From contig NZ_BMSE01000007.1 in assembly GCF_014648995.1 (NCBI RefSeq), positions 62,001 to 126,000 on the forward strand: a DNA stretch of 64,000 nucleotides, in the 5' to 3' direction. Position numbers and translations under genes: made by a program. Below are positions 41,176 to 49,402 of the stretch, in pieces (the stretch's first letter is position 1; each line of letters starts with the position of its first letter). The notes under the pieces were generated by a model, which was given only the letters and a program-made list of their open reading frames with translations, made no database searches and was not told where the DNA came from. This stretch comes from Streptomyces massasporeus (lineage in GTDB: Bacteria; Actinomycetota; Actinomycetes; Streptomycetales; Streptomycetaceae).

Positions 41176-42810
41176 ATGGCAGGCAGCACCCACACCGTGA
41201 CGAACCAGGTCCCGCCGCTGGTCGGGTACGACGTCTTCTCCGCCGACCGGGCCCTGGCCGCCGCGGTCGAGCGGCATCTGGAACCGGACCTGCGCGAGGA
41301 GGTCCTCGGCGAGCTGGCGGCACTCGGCCGGACCTCCGGCTCGGCGCAGGTGCAGGAGTGGGGGAGGCTGGCCAACGAGAACCCGCCGCGGCTGCTCACG
41401 CACGACCGGTACGGCAACCGCGTGGACGAGGTCGAGTTCCATCCCTCCTGGCACCGGCTGCTCGGCAAGGGCGTCTCGGCGGGTCTGACGGCCGCGTGGG
41501 ACCGGCCGGCCGGGCATGTGCGGCGGGCCGCCGCCTTCCTGGTGTGGACACAGGTCGAGGCCGGCAACGGCTGCCCGCTGTCGATGACGCACGCGGCGGT
41601 GCCCGCCCTGCGCACCGACCCGGACCTGGCCGCCGAGTGGGAGCCGCGGCTGACGTCCATGATCTACGACCGTGAGCTGCGGCCCGCGCACCTCAAGGCC
41701 GGGGCGCTGTTCGGGATGGGCATGACGGAGAAGCAGGGCGGCAGCGACGTCCGGGCGAACACCACGGCGGCGCGGCCCCTCGCGGAGGACGGGACGTACG
41801 AGCTGACCGGGCACAAGTGGTTCTGCTCGGCGCCGATGTCCGACGGTTTCCTGGTGCTGGCGCAGGCTCCGGGCGGGCTGACCTGCTTCCTGGTGCCGCG
41901 GGTGCTCGGGGACGGCGCGCGCAACGTGTTCCGGATCCAGCGGCTCAAGGACAAGCTCGGCAACCGGTCGAACGCCTCGAGCGAGGTCGAGTTCGACGGG
42001 ACGTGGGCGCGCCGGGTCGGCGAGGAGGGGCGCGGGGTGCGCACCATCATCGAGATGGTCGCGGCGACCCGGCTCGACTGCGTGCTCGGCTCGGCCGGGC
42101 TGATGCGGCAGGCCGTGGCGCAGGCGGTGCACCACTGCACGTACCGCGAGGCGTTCGGCGGGAAGCTCGTCGACAAGCCACTGATGCGCAACGTGCTGGC
42201 CGATCTGGCGCTGGAGTCGGAGGCGGCGACGACCCTGGCGCTGCGGCTCGCAGCCGCCTGGGACGACGGCGGGGAGCAGGAGCGGGCGCTGCTGCGGATC
42301 GCGGTGCCTGCCGCCAAGTACTGGGTGACCAAGCGGTGCCCGCCCGTTGCCGTAGAGGCGGCGGAGTGTCTCGGCGGCAACGGGTACGTGGAGGAATCCC
42401 AGATGCCGCGGCTGGTGCGCGAGTCGCCGCTGAACTCGGTCTGGGAGGGCGCGGGCAATGTGCAGGCGCTGGACGTGCTGCGGGCGTTGCAGCGGGAGCC
42501 GGGCGCGCTGGACGCGTATCTGCGGGAGGTCGGGCAGGCGCGCGGCGCCGATCACCGTCTCGACGCGGCCATCAAGAACCTCCTGACCGAACTGGCCGAC
42601 CTGGAGGGTGTGGAGGGGCGGGCGCGGCGGCTGACGGAGCGGCTCGCGCTGGTGCTCCAGGGTTCGCTGCTGGTGCGTTTCGCGCCACCGCAGGTCGCCG
42701 ACGCGTTCTGCGCGGGGCGGCTGGGCAGCGACGCGGGCGCGGCGTTCGGGACGCTGCCGCACACGCTGGACCTGGCGTCGGTGGTGGAACGGGCGCGTCC
42801 GGTGTCCTGA
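41176..42810 (+). CDS. AidB-like acyl-CoA dehydrogenase family protein
   Basis: This 544-residue flavoprotein is of the AidB branch. It has an N-terminal extension (TNQVPPLVGYDVFSADRAL) typical of AidB, the FAD-binding segment FGMGMTEKQGGSDVRANTT, KWFCSAPMSDGFLVLAQ, GNRSNASSEVEFDGTWA and C-terminal helices with AAECLGGNGYVEESQMPRL and SPLNSVWEGAGNVQALD. E. coli AidB is made during alkylation stress and binds DNA, with weak isovaleryl-CoA dehydrogenase activity. The length here is the same as AidB. No ada or alkA gene is adjacent, so its role is assigned by family only. Confidence 0.9.
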   Translation: MAGSTHTVTNQVPPLVGYDVFSADRALAAAVERHLEPDLREEVLGELAALGRTSGSAQVQEWGRLANENPPRLLTHDRYGNRVDEVEFHPSWHRLLGKGVSAGLTAAWDRPAGHVRRAAAFLVWTQVEAGNGCPLSMTHAAVPALRTDPDLAAEWEPRLTSMIYDRELRPAHLKAGALFGMGMTEKQGGSDVRANTTAARPLAEDGTYELTGHKWFCSAPMSDGFLVLAQAPGGLTCFLVPRVLGDGARNVFRIQRLKDKLGNRSNASSEVEFDGTWARRVGEEGRGVRTIIEMVAATRLDCVLGSAGLMRQAVAQAVHHCTYREAFGGKLVDKPLMRNVLADLALESEAATTLALRLAAAWDDGGEQERALLRIAVPAAKYWVTKRCPPVAVEAAECLGGNGYVEESQMPRLVRESPLNSVWEGAGNVQALDVLRALQREPGALDAYLREVGQARGADHRLDAAIKNLLTELADLEGVEGRARRLTERLALVLQGSLLVRFAPPQVADAFCAGRLGSDAGAAFGTLPHTLDLASVVERARPVS

Positions 42811-43028
42811 ACCGGTCCGCTGTTCCGCGTGCGTGAAAAGCGAGGGTGGTGCTGCGCCGACACGGCACCACCCCCGCAGCACTGGCCCGTTCGAGCCACT
42901 GAACGCCGCTCGGGACGGCGCCGCTCAAGTTTCGGACACGGCCGGGCCGTCCACCAGGGTTGCAGGGGGTTGCAACTTGCTGCTGACTGTGTGCGGACTG
43001 TGCACGCACCGGCGGGGCAGACGGCACT
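42811..43028. promoter_or_regulatory. Promoter region of the GAF-domain regulator
   Basis: This 218-bp gap contains a direct repeat ggttgca followed by the palindrome gttgcaac (42969-42976), then tgtgcggactgtgcacgc near the start. It may hold an autoregulatory site. No gene is supported. Confidence 0.35.
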
Positions 43029-44348
43029 ATGAGACGCACAGTCAAAAGCGACTCCGGGGGGCGCACGCGGATGGACGTCACGCACTTGGCCGCCGTGGAC
43101 AGCACGCGTGCGGCCCGGGTCCTCAGCCAGGTCCGTTCCGCCCGGCTGGCGGGGCAGCCCGCTCCGGTGGCGCCGCGTCCGGTGATCGAGCGGTCCTGGG
43201 AGCGGATGATGCGCAGCGGTGTCGATCCCGACCACGACGTCCGGGCGGATCCGCTCCCCCGCGAGGAGGTGCAGCGGCGGCGCGAGACGTCGGTATTGCG
43301 CCATGTGCTGCCGGTGCTGAGGGAGGGGCTGCTGGCGGCGGCGGACGTGGCGCACCACATCATGGTCGTGGCCGACGAGGACGGCCGGGTGCTGTGGCGC
43401 GAGGGCAGTCCGCCGGTGCTGCGCAGGGCGGACGGGCTGGGCTTCGAACTCGGCGCGGACTGGCGTGAGGACGTCGTCGGCACGAACGGTCTGGGCACCC
43501 CGGCGGTGGTGCGCCGGCCCGTGCAGGTCTTCGCCTCCGAGCACTTCGTGCGCTCCCAGGCCGGCTGGACCTGTGCGGGCGCTCCGCTGACGGATCCGCG
43601 GGACGGCCGGCTGCTCGGCGTGGTGGACGTGAGCGGCCCGCTGGAGACGATGCACCCGGCCACGCTCTCCTGGGTCGGTTCGGTGGCCAAACTCGCCGAG
43701 GCCCGGCTGCGGGAGATGCACACGGAGTCGCTGGAGCGGCTGCGGGCGGTGGCGGCGCCGGTGCTGGCCCGGCTCGGCGGCCGTGCCCTGGTGGTCGACC
43801 CGGACGGCTGGACCGCCGCGGTCGGCGGGATGCCGTACGCGCGGCGCGTGGCGCTGCCGAAGTCGCTGTCGGCGGGGCCGAGATGGCTGCCGGCGCTCGG
43901 GCTGTGCTCGGTGGAGCCGCTGGCCGGGGGCTGGCTGTTGCGGGTGGCCGACGACGAGCCGGGCCGGCGCGGCCCGGCCAGGATCGTGCTGGACCTCAGG
44001 CAGGCGCGGCGCTGGTCGGTGGAGGTGCTCGGCGGGGCGGGCTCCTGGACCCGGGAACTGAGTCCCCGGCACGCGGAGTTGCTGTACCTCCTGGCGGTCC
44101 ACCGCTCCGGCCGCAGCGCCTCGGGCCTGGCCGGGGACGTGTTCGGCGACCCGGCCCGCACGGTGACGGTGCGTGCCGAGATGTCGCGGGTGCGGCGGTA
44201 TCTGGGGGCGTTCCTGGAGCACCGGCCGTACCGGTTCGCCGAGGCGGCCGAGGTCGAGGTGCTGCTTCCGGACGACCCGCGGGATCTGCTGCCGCACTCG
44301 AGCGCACCGGCGGTGAGCAGGCAGCGCAGGTCCCCGGCAACGCCCTGA
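43029..44348 (+). CDS. GAF-domain transcriptional regulator (AcoR-like, no AAA+ domain)
   Basis: This 439-residue protein has an N-terminal region like the sensor half of AcoR-type activators (PVIERSWERMMRSGVDPDHDV, HHIMVVADEDGRVLWREG, GADWREDVVGTNGLGTPAV, CAGAPLTDPRDGRLLGVVDVSG). The NtrC-type AAA+ core is absent. Instead, the C-terminal third (ELSPRHAELLYLLAVHRSGRSASGLAGDVFG, VTVRAEMSRVRRYLGAFLEHRPYRF) looks like a winged-helix DNA-binding domain. Such proteins in actinomycetes often control aldehyde or alcohol dehydrogenase genes; none is adjacent here. The start is ATG 43029, with a second in-frame Met at 43071. Confidence 0.85.
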   Translation: MRRTVKSDSGGRTRMDVTHLAAVDSTRAARVLSQVRSARLAGQPAPVAPRPVIERSWERMMRSGVDPDHDVRADPLPREEVQRRRETSVLRHVLPVLREGLLAAADVAHHIMVVADEDGRVLWREGSPPVLRRADGLGFELGADWREDVVGTNGLGTPAVVRRPVQVFASEHFVRSQAGWTCAGAPLTDPRDGRLLGVVDVSGPLETMHPATLSWVGSVAKLAEARLREMHTESLERLRAVAAPVLARLGGRALVVDPDGWTAAVGGMPYARRVALPKSLSAGPRWLPALGLCSVEPLAGGWLLRVADDEPGRRGPARIVLDLRQARRWSVEVLGGAGSWTRELSPRHAELLYLLAVHRSGRSASGLAGDVFGDPARTVTVRAEMSRVRRYLGAFLEHRPYRFAEAAEVEVLLPDDPRDLLPHSSAPAVSRQRRSPATP

Positions 44349-44523
44349 GGTTCACGGCGCGTGGTGTACAAGCCGCCCCGAGGGGTGCATCTTTCGCATA
44401 TTTGCGGGGTCTTCGTCCGCCGACCCCCTTGCCTGCCGTAGCATCCCTCTACGGACCGCCCCACCTGCTCCTCCGTCAACGTGCGGATCAACAGGAGCAG
44501 TTGGTCCGTCTCGGGAGGACGTT

Positions 44524-45834
44524 ATGAAGCATCGCGGCAGACACCGGCGGCGCAGGCGGGGCAGGGCGCTGCGCGCGACCCTGGCCGGGACGGCCCTCGC
44601 GCTCACCGCCGCCGCCACTCTGATCAGCGCCTCGCAGGCCACCGTCGCCGACGCCCCCGGGGCTCTGAAGCCGGTCGCCGCGTCCGACGAGGCGGGGCGG
44701 CTGCCGCTGGCCGAGCACCGGGTGCCCGGGCGGTGGCTGGACCGGCTCGCGTCGAAGATGGGCCGCCCCGTCGGCGTCGGCGCGGTCCTGGAGGGCGCCG
44801 ATCTGCCGCTGCGGAACGCGGGCGGCTGCTCGACGGCGGAGAAGCACAGCCTGCCGGTGGAGCCGGCGGCCACGCGCGCGTACTGCTTCGGTGGCTCCGA
44901 CACCCAGGGCTGGCGGGCCGGCGCGGTCACGACCTCGGGCGACGCGGACGACGACGGCCTCTGGGGCGGCAACCGCGTGATCCTCTCCGGCTGGACCCGG
45001 GGCGCCGCGGGCGGCTCCATGGACGGCCCGGCCCCCGAGCAGGGGCTGGCCAAGGTCGCCTTCGTCGACGCGAACGACCCCGGCGCGCTGCGCTACACCT
45101 GGGCCCTGCTGGCCGTGCCGGTGGACGGCGGGCGGGACTACCGGGGGCTGGTCTCCCCGCTGTCCGGCATGGTCTGGTACCAGGACAAGCTGCTGGTGAC
45201 GACCCGCGAGGGCGACCGGGACGCGTTGTACGTGTACGACATGGACCGCATCCAGCGCGCCACCGTCGAGTCCGACGCGGTCGGCCGGGTCCGGGGCGGC
45301 TGGGCCGCGCACGGTCACCGGTTCGTGCTGCCCGCCGTCGGCTCGTACACCCTGCCCCGCGGGGACGACACGTCCCGCCCGGCCACCATCTCCCTGGACC
45401 GCAGCACCTCCCCCGACAGTCTGGTCGCGAGCGAGTGGGTGCCCGCGGACGGTGACCGGCACACCCGACTGTGGCGTTACGCGCTGAGCCGGGATCCGGC
45501 CCGGACCGGTCTGCTCACCACCGACTTCTCCGGCGAGGCGGCGCCGGTCGAGGCCTACGAGACGAAGACGGCCGACGTGCGGGGTGTGCTGGCCCACCGC
45601 TCGGGCTGGTACCTGGACCGCGCGGCGGGCAGCCCGGGCGGGCACGGGACGCTGTGGCGCCAGGACACCGAGGGCGCGGGGGCCACGGAGTGCGGCACGG
45701 ACGGGACACGGCACTGCTGGAGCGGCGGGTCGGGTTCCCTGTCCTACTGGGAGGCGACCGGCGAGGTCTGGTCCCAGTCGGGGCGGATGCTGTTCGCGCT
45801 GCCGCTGACGTCGATCGACCGGGCGCTGGACTGA
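44524..45834 (+). CDS. Secreted protein of unknown function
   Basis: This 436-residue protein has a strongly basic start (KHRGRHRRRRRGRALRATLA) and a hydrophobic signal helix, so it is exported. The mature part has two Cys pairs and repeated beta-rich blocks such as GGCSTAEKHSLPVEPAATRAY, GLVSPLSGMVWYQDKLLVTTR, AHGHRFVLPAVGSYTLP and VLAHRSGWYLDRAAG. These suggest a beta-propeller-like fold. I do not recognise a named domain or catalytic motif. GGGAGGAC lies 4 bases before ATG 44524. It appears to be a single-gene unit. Confidence 0.8.
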   Translation: MKHRGRHRRRRRGRALRATLAGTALALTAAATLISASQATVADAPGALKPVAASDEAGRLPLAEHRVPGRWLDRLASKMGRPVGVGAVLEGADLPLRNAGGCSTAEKHSLPVEPAATRAYCFGGSDTQGWRAGAVTTSGDADDDGLWGGNRVILSGWTRGAAGGSMDGPAPEQGLAKVAFVDANDPGALRYTWALLAVPVDGGRDYRGLVSPLSGMVWYQDKLLVTTREGDRDALYVYDMDRIQRATVESDAVGRVRGGWAAHGHRFVLPAVGSYTLPRGDDTSRPATISLDRSTSPDSLVASEWVPADGDRHTRLWRYALSRDPARTGLLTTDFSGEAAPVEAYETKTADVRGVLAHRSGWYLDRAAGSPGGHGTLWRQDTEGAGATECGTDGTRHCWSGGSGSLSYWEATGEVWSQSGRMLFALPLTSIDRALD

Positions 45835-45869
45835 CCGGAGCCCCGCGCACGGCCCGGGGCCGATCGACA

Positions 45870-45929
45870 GACCAGGTGGTCAGATGATTTTCTGGCCCGT
45901 ATGACCACCATCGCCGTGACCACCTGGTC
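45870..45929. promoter_or_regulatory. 13-bp inverted repeat straddling a start codon
   Basis: The sequence gaccaggtggtca at 45870-45882 is the exact reverse complement of 45917-45929, with the GNAT start codon (45901) in the 34-base loop. It could be an operator dyad or an mRNA hairpin hiding the ribosome-binding site. Confidence 0.45.
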
Positions 45930-46473
45930 CCTGGAGCAGACCGCCCCGACCGACCTGCTGCCGGCCGTCGCGCCGGACGGGGACGTCCGGGTCGTGCGCT
46001 CCGAGGTGCCCTCGCCCGAGTTCAGCCGGTTCCTGTACGCGTCGGTGGGCGGCGACATCCGCTGGACGGACCGGCTCGGCTGGTCGTACGCGCGGTGGGT
46101 GGAGCACCTGGAGCGGCCCGGCGTGGAGACGTGGGTGGCGTACGACCGGGGCACGCCCGCCGGGTACGTGGAGCTGGAGGCGCAGGACGACGCGGTGGTG
46201 GAGATCGTCTACTTCGGGCTGCTGCCCGCCTTCCGGGGCCGGCGCATCGGCGGGCACCTGCTGTCGTACGGCGCGGCCCGGGCCTGGGACCTCGCCGACC
46301 GGTGGGCGGGGCTGACCCCGACGAAGCGGGTCTGGCTGCACACCTGCAGCAAGGACGGCGAGCACGCGATGGACAACTACCAGCGGCGGGGCTTCAAGCT
46401 GTTCGACACCAAGGTCGAGGAGGAGGCGGACGCCGCCGCTCCGGGACCGTGGCCTGGGGCGTTCCCCGTCTGA
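45901..46473 (+). CDS. GNAT-family N-acetyltransferase
   Basis: This 190-residue acetyltransferase has the acetyl-CoA-binding motif A IVYFGLLPAFRGRRIGGHLLSYG (about 101-123), preceded by PAGYVELEAQDDAVVE and followed by HTCSKDGEHAMDNYQRRGFKLF, as in GNAT enzymes. It transfers an acetyl group from acetyl-CoA to an amine whose identity is unknown. The last 25 residues are acidic and Pro-rich. Its expression may be affected by the inverted repeat around its start. Confidence 0.88.
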   Translation: MTTIAVTTWSLEQTAPTDLLPAVAPDGDVRVVRSEVPSPEFSRFLYASVGGDIRWTDRLGWSYARWVEHLERPGVETWVAYDRGTPAGYVELEAQDDAVVEIVYFGLLPAFRGRRIGGHLLSYGAARAWDLADRWAGLTPTKRVWLHTCSKDGEHAMDNYQRRGFKLFDTKVEEEADAAAPGPWPGAFPV

Positions 46474-46512
46474 CCTGGACGGACACCTAGGACGCACGTG
46501 ATGTGACCAACA

Positions 46513-46545
46513 ACACCCTTGTCTTGCTCTGCGAGACAAGGGTGT
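46513..46545. terminator. 12-bp perfect stem hairpin after the GNAT gene
   Basis: The stem acacccttgtct/agacaagggtgt (46513-46524 and 46534-46545) has a 9-base loop and lies 40 bp after the GNAT stop and 55 bp before the leader ORF. It has no U-tract, as is common for Streptomyces terminators. It most likely ends GNAT transcription but could also insulate the sulfate operon. Confidence 0.7.
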
Positions 46546-46599
46546 CCGCATCTTGGACGAAGCTGGACTGTGTCCAGATCGCCGTGACACGCTTCCGTC

Positions 46600-46683
46600 A
46601 TGTCTGGAACTGGAATTGCCTTGGTGAGTCGGCGGCACGTCGACCTCGGCCGCATGTCCAGCGCCATCTGTCCGGCGCACTGA
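46600..46683 (+). CDS. Cysteine-type leader peptide of the sulfate-assimilation operon
   Basis: This 27-codon ORF starts MSGTGIALVSRRHVDLGR and ends SSAICPAH, with one Cys four codons from the stop. The pattern (SRRHVDLGR, then a Ser-Ser-Ala-Ile/Leu-Cys end) is that of small 'putative leader peptides' found before sulfur-metabolism genes in streptomycetes. It lies 129 bp before the sulfite-reductase start, downstream of the hairpin at 46513. The likely role is ribosome-mediated control: stalling at the Cys codon when cysteinyl-tRNA is low would change folding of the following RNA and raise expression of the operon. The peptide pattern is seen directly. The mechanism is inferred. Confidence 0.75.
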   Translation: MSGTGIALVSRRHVDLGRMSSAICPAH

Positions 46684-46812
46684 GCGTACTCAGCCCACGC
46701 CCGACATCTTCCTTTCCTGCCTCACCCCTGCGCAATGACGCGCCCTATGCCCATGCGCACGCATGCGCAGGTCAGAGCCGCATTTTCGCCTGTCCCGAAG
46801 GACGTATCAACC

Positions 46813-48510
46813 ATGGCCGCCACCCCGCAGAACCCTGCTGCCGCGACTCCCCGCCGCAAGGTGAGCCGTCACCGCGGTGAGGGTCAGTGGGCCGTGGGGC
46901 ACCACACCCCACTGAACGGCAACGAGCAGTTCAAGAAGGACGACGATGGTCTCAATGTGCGGACACGCATTGAGACGATCTACTCCAAGCGGGGCTTCGA
47001 CTCGATCGACCCGAACGACCTGCGTGGCCGCATGCGCTGGTGGGGTCTGTACACCCAGCGCAAGCCCGGTATCGACGGCGGCAAGACGGCCGTCCTGGAG
47101 CCGGAGGAGCTGGACGACGAGTACTTCATGCTGCGCGTCCGGATCGACGGCGGGGCGCTGACCACGCGGCAGCTGCGGGTCATCGGTGAGATCTCGCAGG
47201 AGTTCGCGCGCGGCACCGCCGACATCACGGACCGGCAGAACGTCCAGTACCACTGGATCCGGATCGAGGACGTGCCCGAGATCTGGAACCGGCTGGAGGG
47301 CGTGGGCCTGTCGACGGTCACCGCCTGCGGCGACACCCCGCGTGTGATGATCGGCTCCCCGGTGGCGGGCATCGCCGAGGACGAGATCATCGACGCCACA
47401 CCGGCCCTGGAGGAGATGAAGCGCCGGGTCCTGAACAACCCGGCGTACTCGAACCTCCCCCGGAAGTTCAAGACCGCGATCTCGGGCTCGCCGGTGCTGG
47501 ACGTGGTGCACGAGATCAACGACGTCGCGTTCGTCGGTGTCGTCCACCCCGAGCACGGTCCCGGCTTCGACGTGTGGGTCGGCGGCGGCCTGTCCACCAA
47601 CCCCAAGCTGGGCGTACGCCTGGGCACCTGGGTGTCGATCGACGAGGTGCCGGACGTCTACGAGGGCGTCATCTCGATCTTCCGCGACTACGGCTACCGC
47701 CGGCTGCGCAACCGCGCCCGGCTGAAGTTCCTCGTCGCCGACTGGGGCCCGGAGAAGTTCCGGCAGGTGCTGGAGGACGAGTACCTGAAGCGCAAGCTGA
47801 CCGACGGCCCGGCCCCCGAGCAGCCGTCCCAGCTGTGGCGCGACCACATCGGTGTGCACCGGCAGAGGGACGGCCGGTTCTACGTCGGCTTCGCCCCGCG
47901 CGTGGGACGCGTCGACGGCGCGACGATCACGAAGATCGCCGACCTCGCGGAGGCCCACGGCTCGGGCCGGGTGCGCACCACCGTCGAGCAGAAGATGATC
48001 GTCCTCGACGTCGAGGAGAACCAGGTCGAGTCGCTCGTCGAGGGCCTCGAGGCGCTCGACCTGACCGCCCGGCCCTCCTCGTTCCGGCGCGGCACCATGG
48101 CCTGCACCGGCATCGAGTTCTGCAAGCTGGCGATCGTCGAGACCAAGCAGCGCGGTTCGCAGCTGATCGACGAACTGGAGCGCCGCCTGCCGGACTTCGA
48201 CGAGCCGCTCACCATCAACCTCAACGGCTGCCCGAACGCCTGCGCCCGTATCCAGGTCGCGGACATCGGTCTCAAGGGCCAGCTCATGCTCAACGACCAG
48301 GGTGAGCAGGTCGAGGGCTACCAGGTGCACCTGGGCGGCGCCCTGGGCCTGGAGGCCGGCTTCGGCCGCAAGGTGCGCGGGTTGAAGGTCACCTCCGACG
48401 AACTGCCGGACTACATCGAGCGCGTCCTGAAGCGGTTCCAGGCCGAGCGCGAGGACGGCGAGCGGTTCGCCACCTGGGCGGCGCGGGCCGGCGAGGAGGC
48501 CCTGTCGTGA
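46813..48510 (+). CDS. sirA: Ferredoxin-dependent assimilatory sulfite reductase
   Basis: This 565-residue siroheme/4Fe-4S reductase carries the six-electron reduction of sulfite to sulfide. It shows two ferredoxin-like halves and the siroheme-iron-sulfur box near the C terminus (TMACTGIEFCKLAIVETK and INLNGCPNACARIQVAD), giving the four Cys ligands. RQNVQYHWIRIEDVPEIW near residue 140 matches the family. Nitrite reductase NirA has the same fold, but the operon (APS reductase, cysC, cysD, cysN, sirohydrochlorin chelatase) argues for sulfite. The start is ATG 46813 after GAAGGA. It is first in the operon behind the leader peptide. Confidence 0.92.
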   Translation: MAATPQNPAAATPRRKVSRHRGEGQWAVGHHTPLNGNEQFKKDDDGLNVRTRIETIYSKRGFDSIDPNDLRGRMRWWGLYTQRKPGIDGGKTAVLEPEELDDEYFMLRVRIDGGALTTRQLRVIGEISQEFARGTADITDRQNVQYHWIRIEDVPEIWNRLEGVGLSTVTACGDTPRVMIGSPVAGIAEDEIIDATPALEEMKRRVLNNPAYSNLPRKFKTAISGSPVLDVVHEINDVAFVGVVHPEHGPGFDVWVGGGLSTNPKLGVRLGTWVSIDEVPDVYEGVISIFRDYGYRRLRNRARLKFLVADWGPEKFRQVLEDEYLKRKLTDGPAPEQPSQLWRDHIGVHRQRDGRFYVGFAPRVGRVDGATITKIADLAEAHGSGRVRTTVEQKMIVLDVEENQVESLVEGLEALDLTARPSSFRRGTMACTGIEFCKLAIVETKQRGSQLIDELERRLPDFDEPLTINLNGCPNACARIQVADIGLKGQLMLNDQGEQVEGYQVHLGGALGLEAGFGRKVRGLKVTSDELPDYIERVLKRFQAEREDGERFATWAARAGEEALS

Positions 48511-48695
48511 GCGAGCGCGCGGCACCGTTCTACTGCCCCTACTGCGGCGACGAGGACCTGCGTCCGAGCGAGGCCGCGGAGGGCAGGCACGGCGCGTGGG
48601 AATGCGCGGCGTGCAACCGGGCCTTTCAGCTGAAGTTCCTCGGGCTGCTGGCTCAGGGACTGAAGCGATCCGATTCCGGAGGGGCACAGATATGA
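48507..48695 (+). CDS. Small zinc-ribbon protein in the sulfate operon
   Basis: This 62-residue protein carries two CxxC knuckles (FYCPYCGDEDL and WECAACNRAFQLKF), so it is a likely zinc ribbon of rubredoxin or IF2-like type. It overlaps both neighbours: its GTG start overlaps the sulfite-reductase stop (GTGA), and its stop overlaps the reductase gene cysH (ATGA). That position, between two redox enzymes of the pathway, suggests a role as an assembly factor or electron-transfer partner. The function is not known. Confidence 0.85.
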   Translation: MSERAAPFYCPYCGDEDLRPSEAAEGRHGAWECAACNRAFQLKFLGLLAQGLKRSDSGGAQI

Positions 48696-49402
48696 CGACC
48701 GCTCAGGAAGAGCGCACCACCGAGGACCTGAAGCAGCTCGCCGAGCAGGCGGGCCGCGATCTCGAGGACGCCTCCGCGCTGGAGATCCTCCAGTGGGCGG
48801 CGAAGACGTTCGGCAAGCAGTTCTGCGTGACCTCCTCGATGGAGGACGCGGTGGTCGCCCACCTCGCCGCCCGCGCCATGCCGGGCGTCGACGTGGTCTT
48901 CCTCGACACCGGCTACCACTTCGAGGAGACCATCGGCACCCGCGACGCGGTCGAGGCCGTGATGGACGTCAACCTCATCACGCTCACCCCGCGCCAGAGC
49001 GTCGCCGAGCAGGACGCGCAGTACGGACCGAAACTGCACGACCGCGACCCCGACCTGTGCTGCAAGCTGCGCAAGGTGCAGCCGCTGGAGCAGGGCCTGA
49101 AGGACTACCGGGCCTGGGCGACCGGTCTGCGGCGCGACGAGTCCCCGACCCGGGCGAACACCCCGGTGGTCGGCTGGGACGAGAAGCGGCAGAAGGTCAA
49201 GATCTCGCCGATCGCCCGCTGGACCCAGGACGACGTGGACGCGTACGTCACCGAGCACGGCGTCCTGACGAACCCGCTGCTGATGGACGGCTACGCGTCC
49301 GTCGGCTGCGCCCCCTGCACCCGCCGCGTCCTGGAGGGCGATGACGCGCGCGCCGGGCGCTGGGCGGGCCGGAGCAAGACCGAGTGCGGACTGCACGGAT
49401 GA
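48692..49402 (+). CDS. cysH: Adenylyl-sulfate (APS) reductase, CysH family
   Basis: This 236-residue enzyme of the PP-loop reductase family reduces APS to sulfite and AMP using thioredoxin. Visible features are the nucleotide region FCVTSSMEDAVVAHLAARA, VVFLDTGYHFEET, and the paired Cys motifs DLCCKLRKVQPLEQ and VGCAPCTRRVLEGDDARAGRW. The CC...CxxC set binds a 4Fe-4S cluster and marks APS rather than PAPS reductases. The C-terminal ECGLHG provides the catalytic Cys. ATG 48692 overlaps the preceding stop by 4 bp. Confidence 0.93.
   Translation: MTTAQEERTTEDLKQLAEQAGRDLEDASALEILQWAAKTFGKQFCVTSSMEDAVVAHLAARAMPGVDVVFLDTGYHFEETIGTRDAVEAVMDVNLITLTPRQSVAEQDAQYGPKLHDRDPDLCCKLRKVQPLEQGLKDYRAWATGLRRDESPTRANTPVVGWDEKRQKVKISPIARWTQDDVDAYVTEHGVLTNPLLMDGYASVGCAPCTRRVLEGDDARAGRWAGRSKTECGLHG

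Noticed and set aside
46503..46880. A 125-codon frame covering the leader and the sulfite-reductase start
   Set aside because: It overlaps the sulfite-reductase N terminus in another frame and contains no conserved segment. The 27-codon leader lies in a different frame and fits a known pattern.
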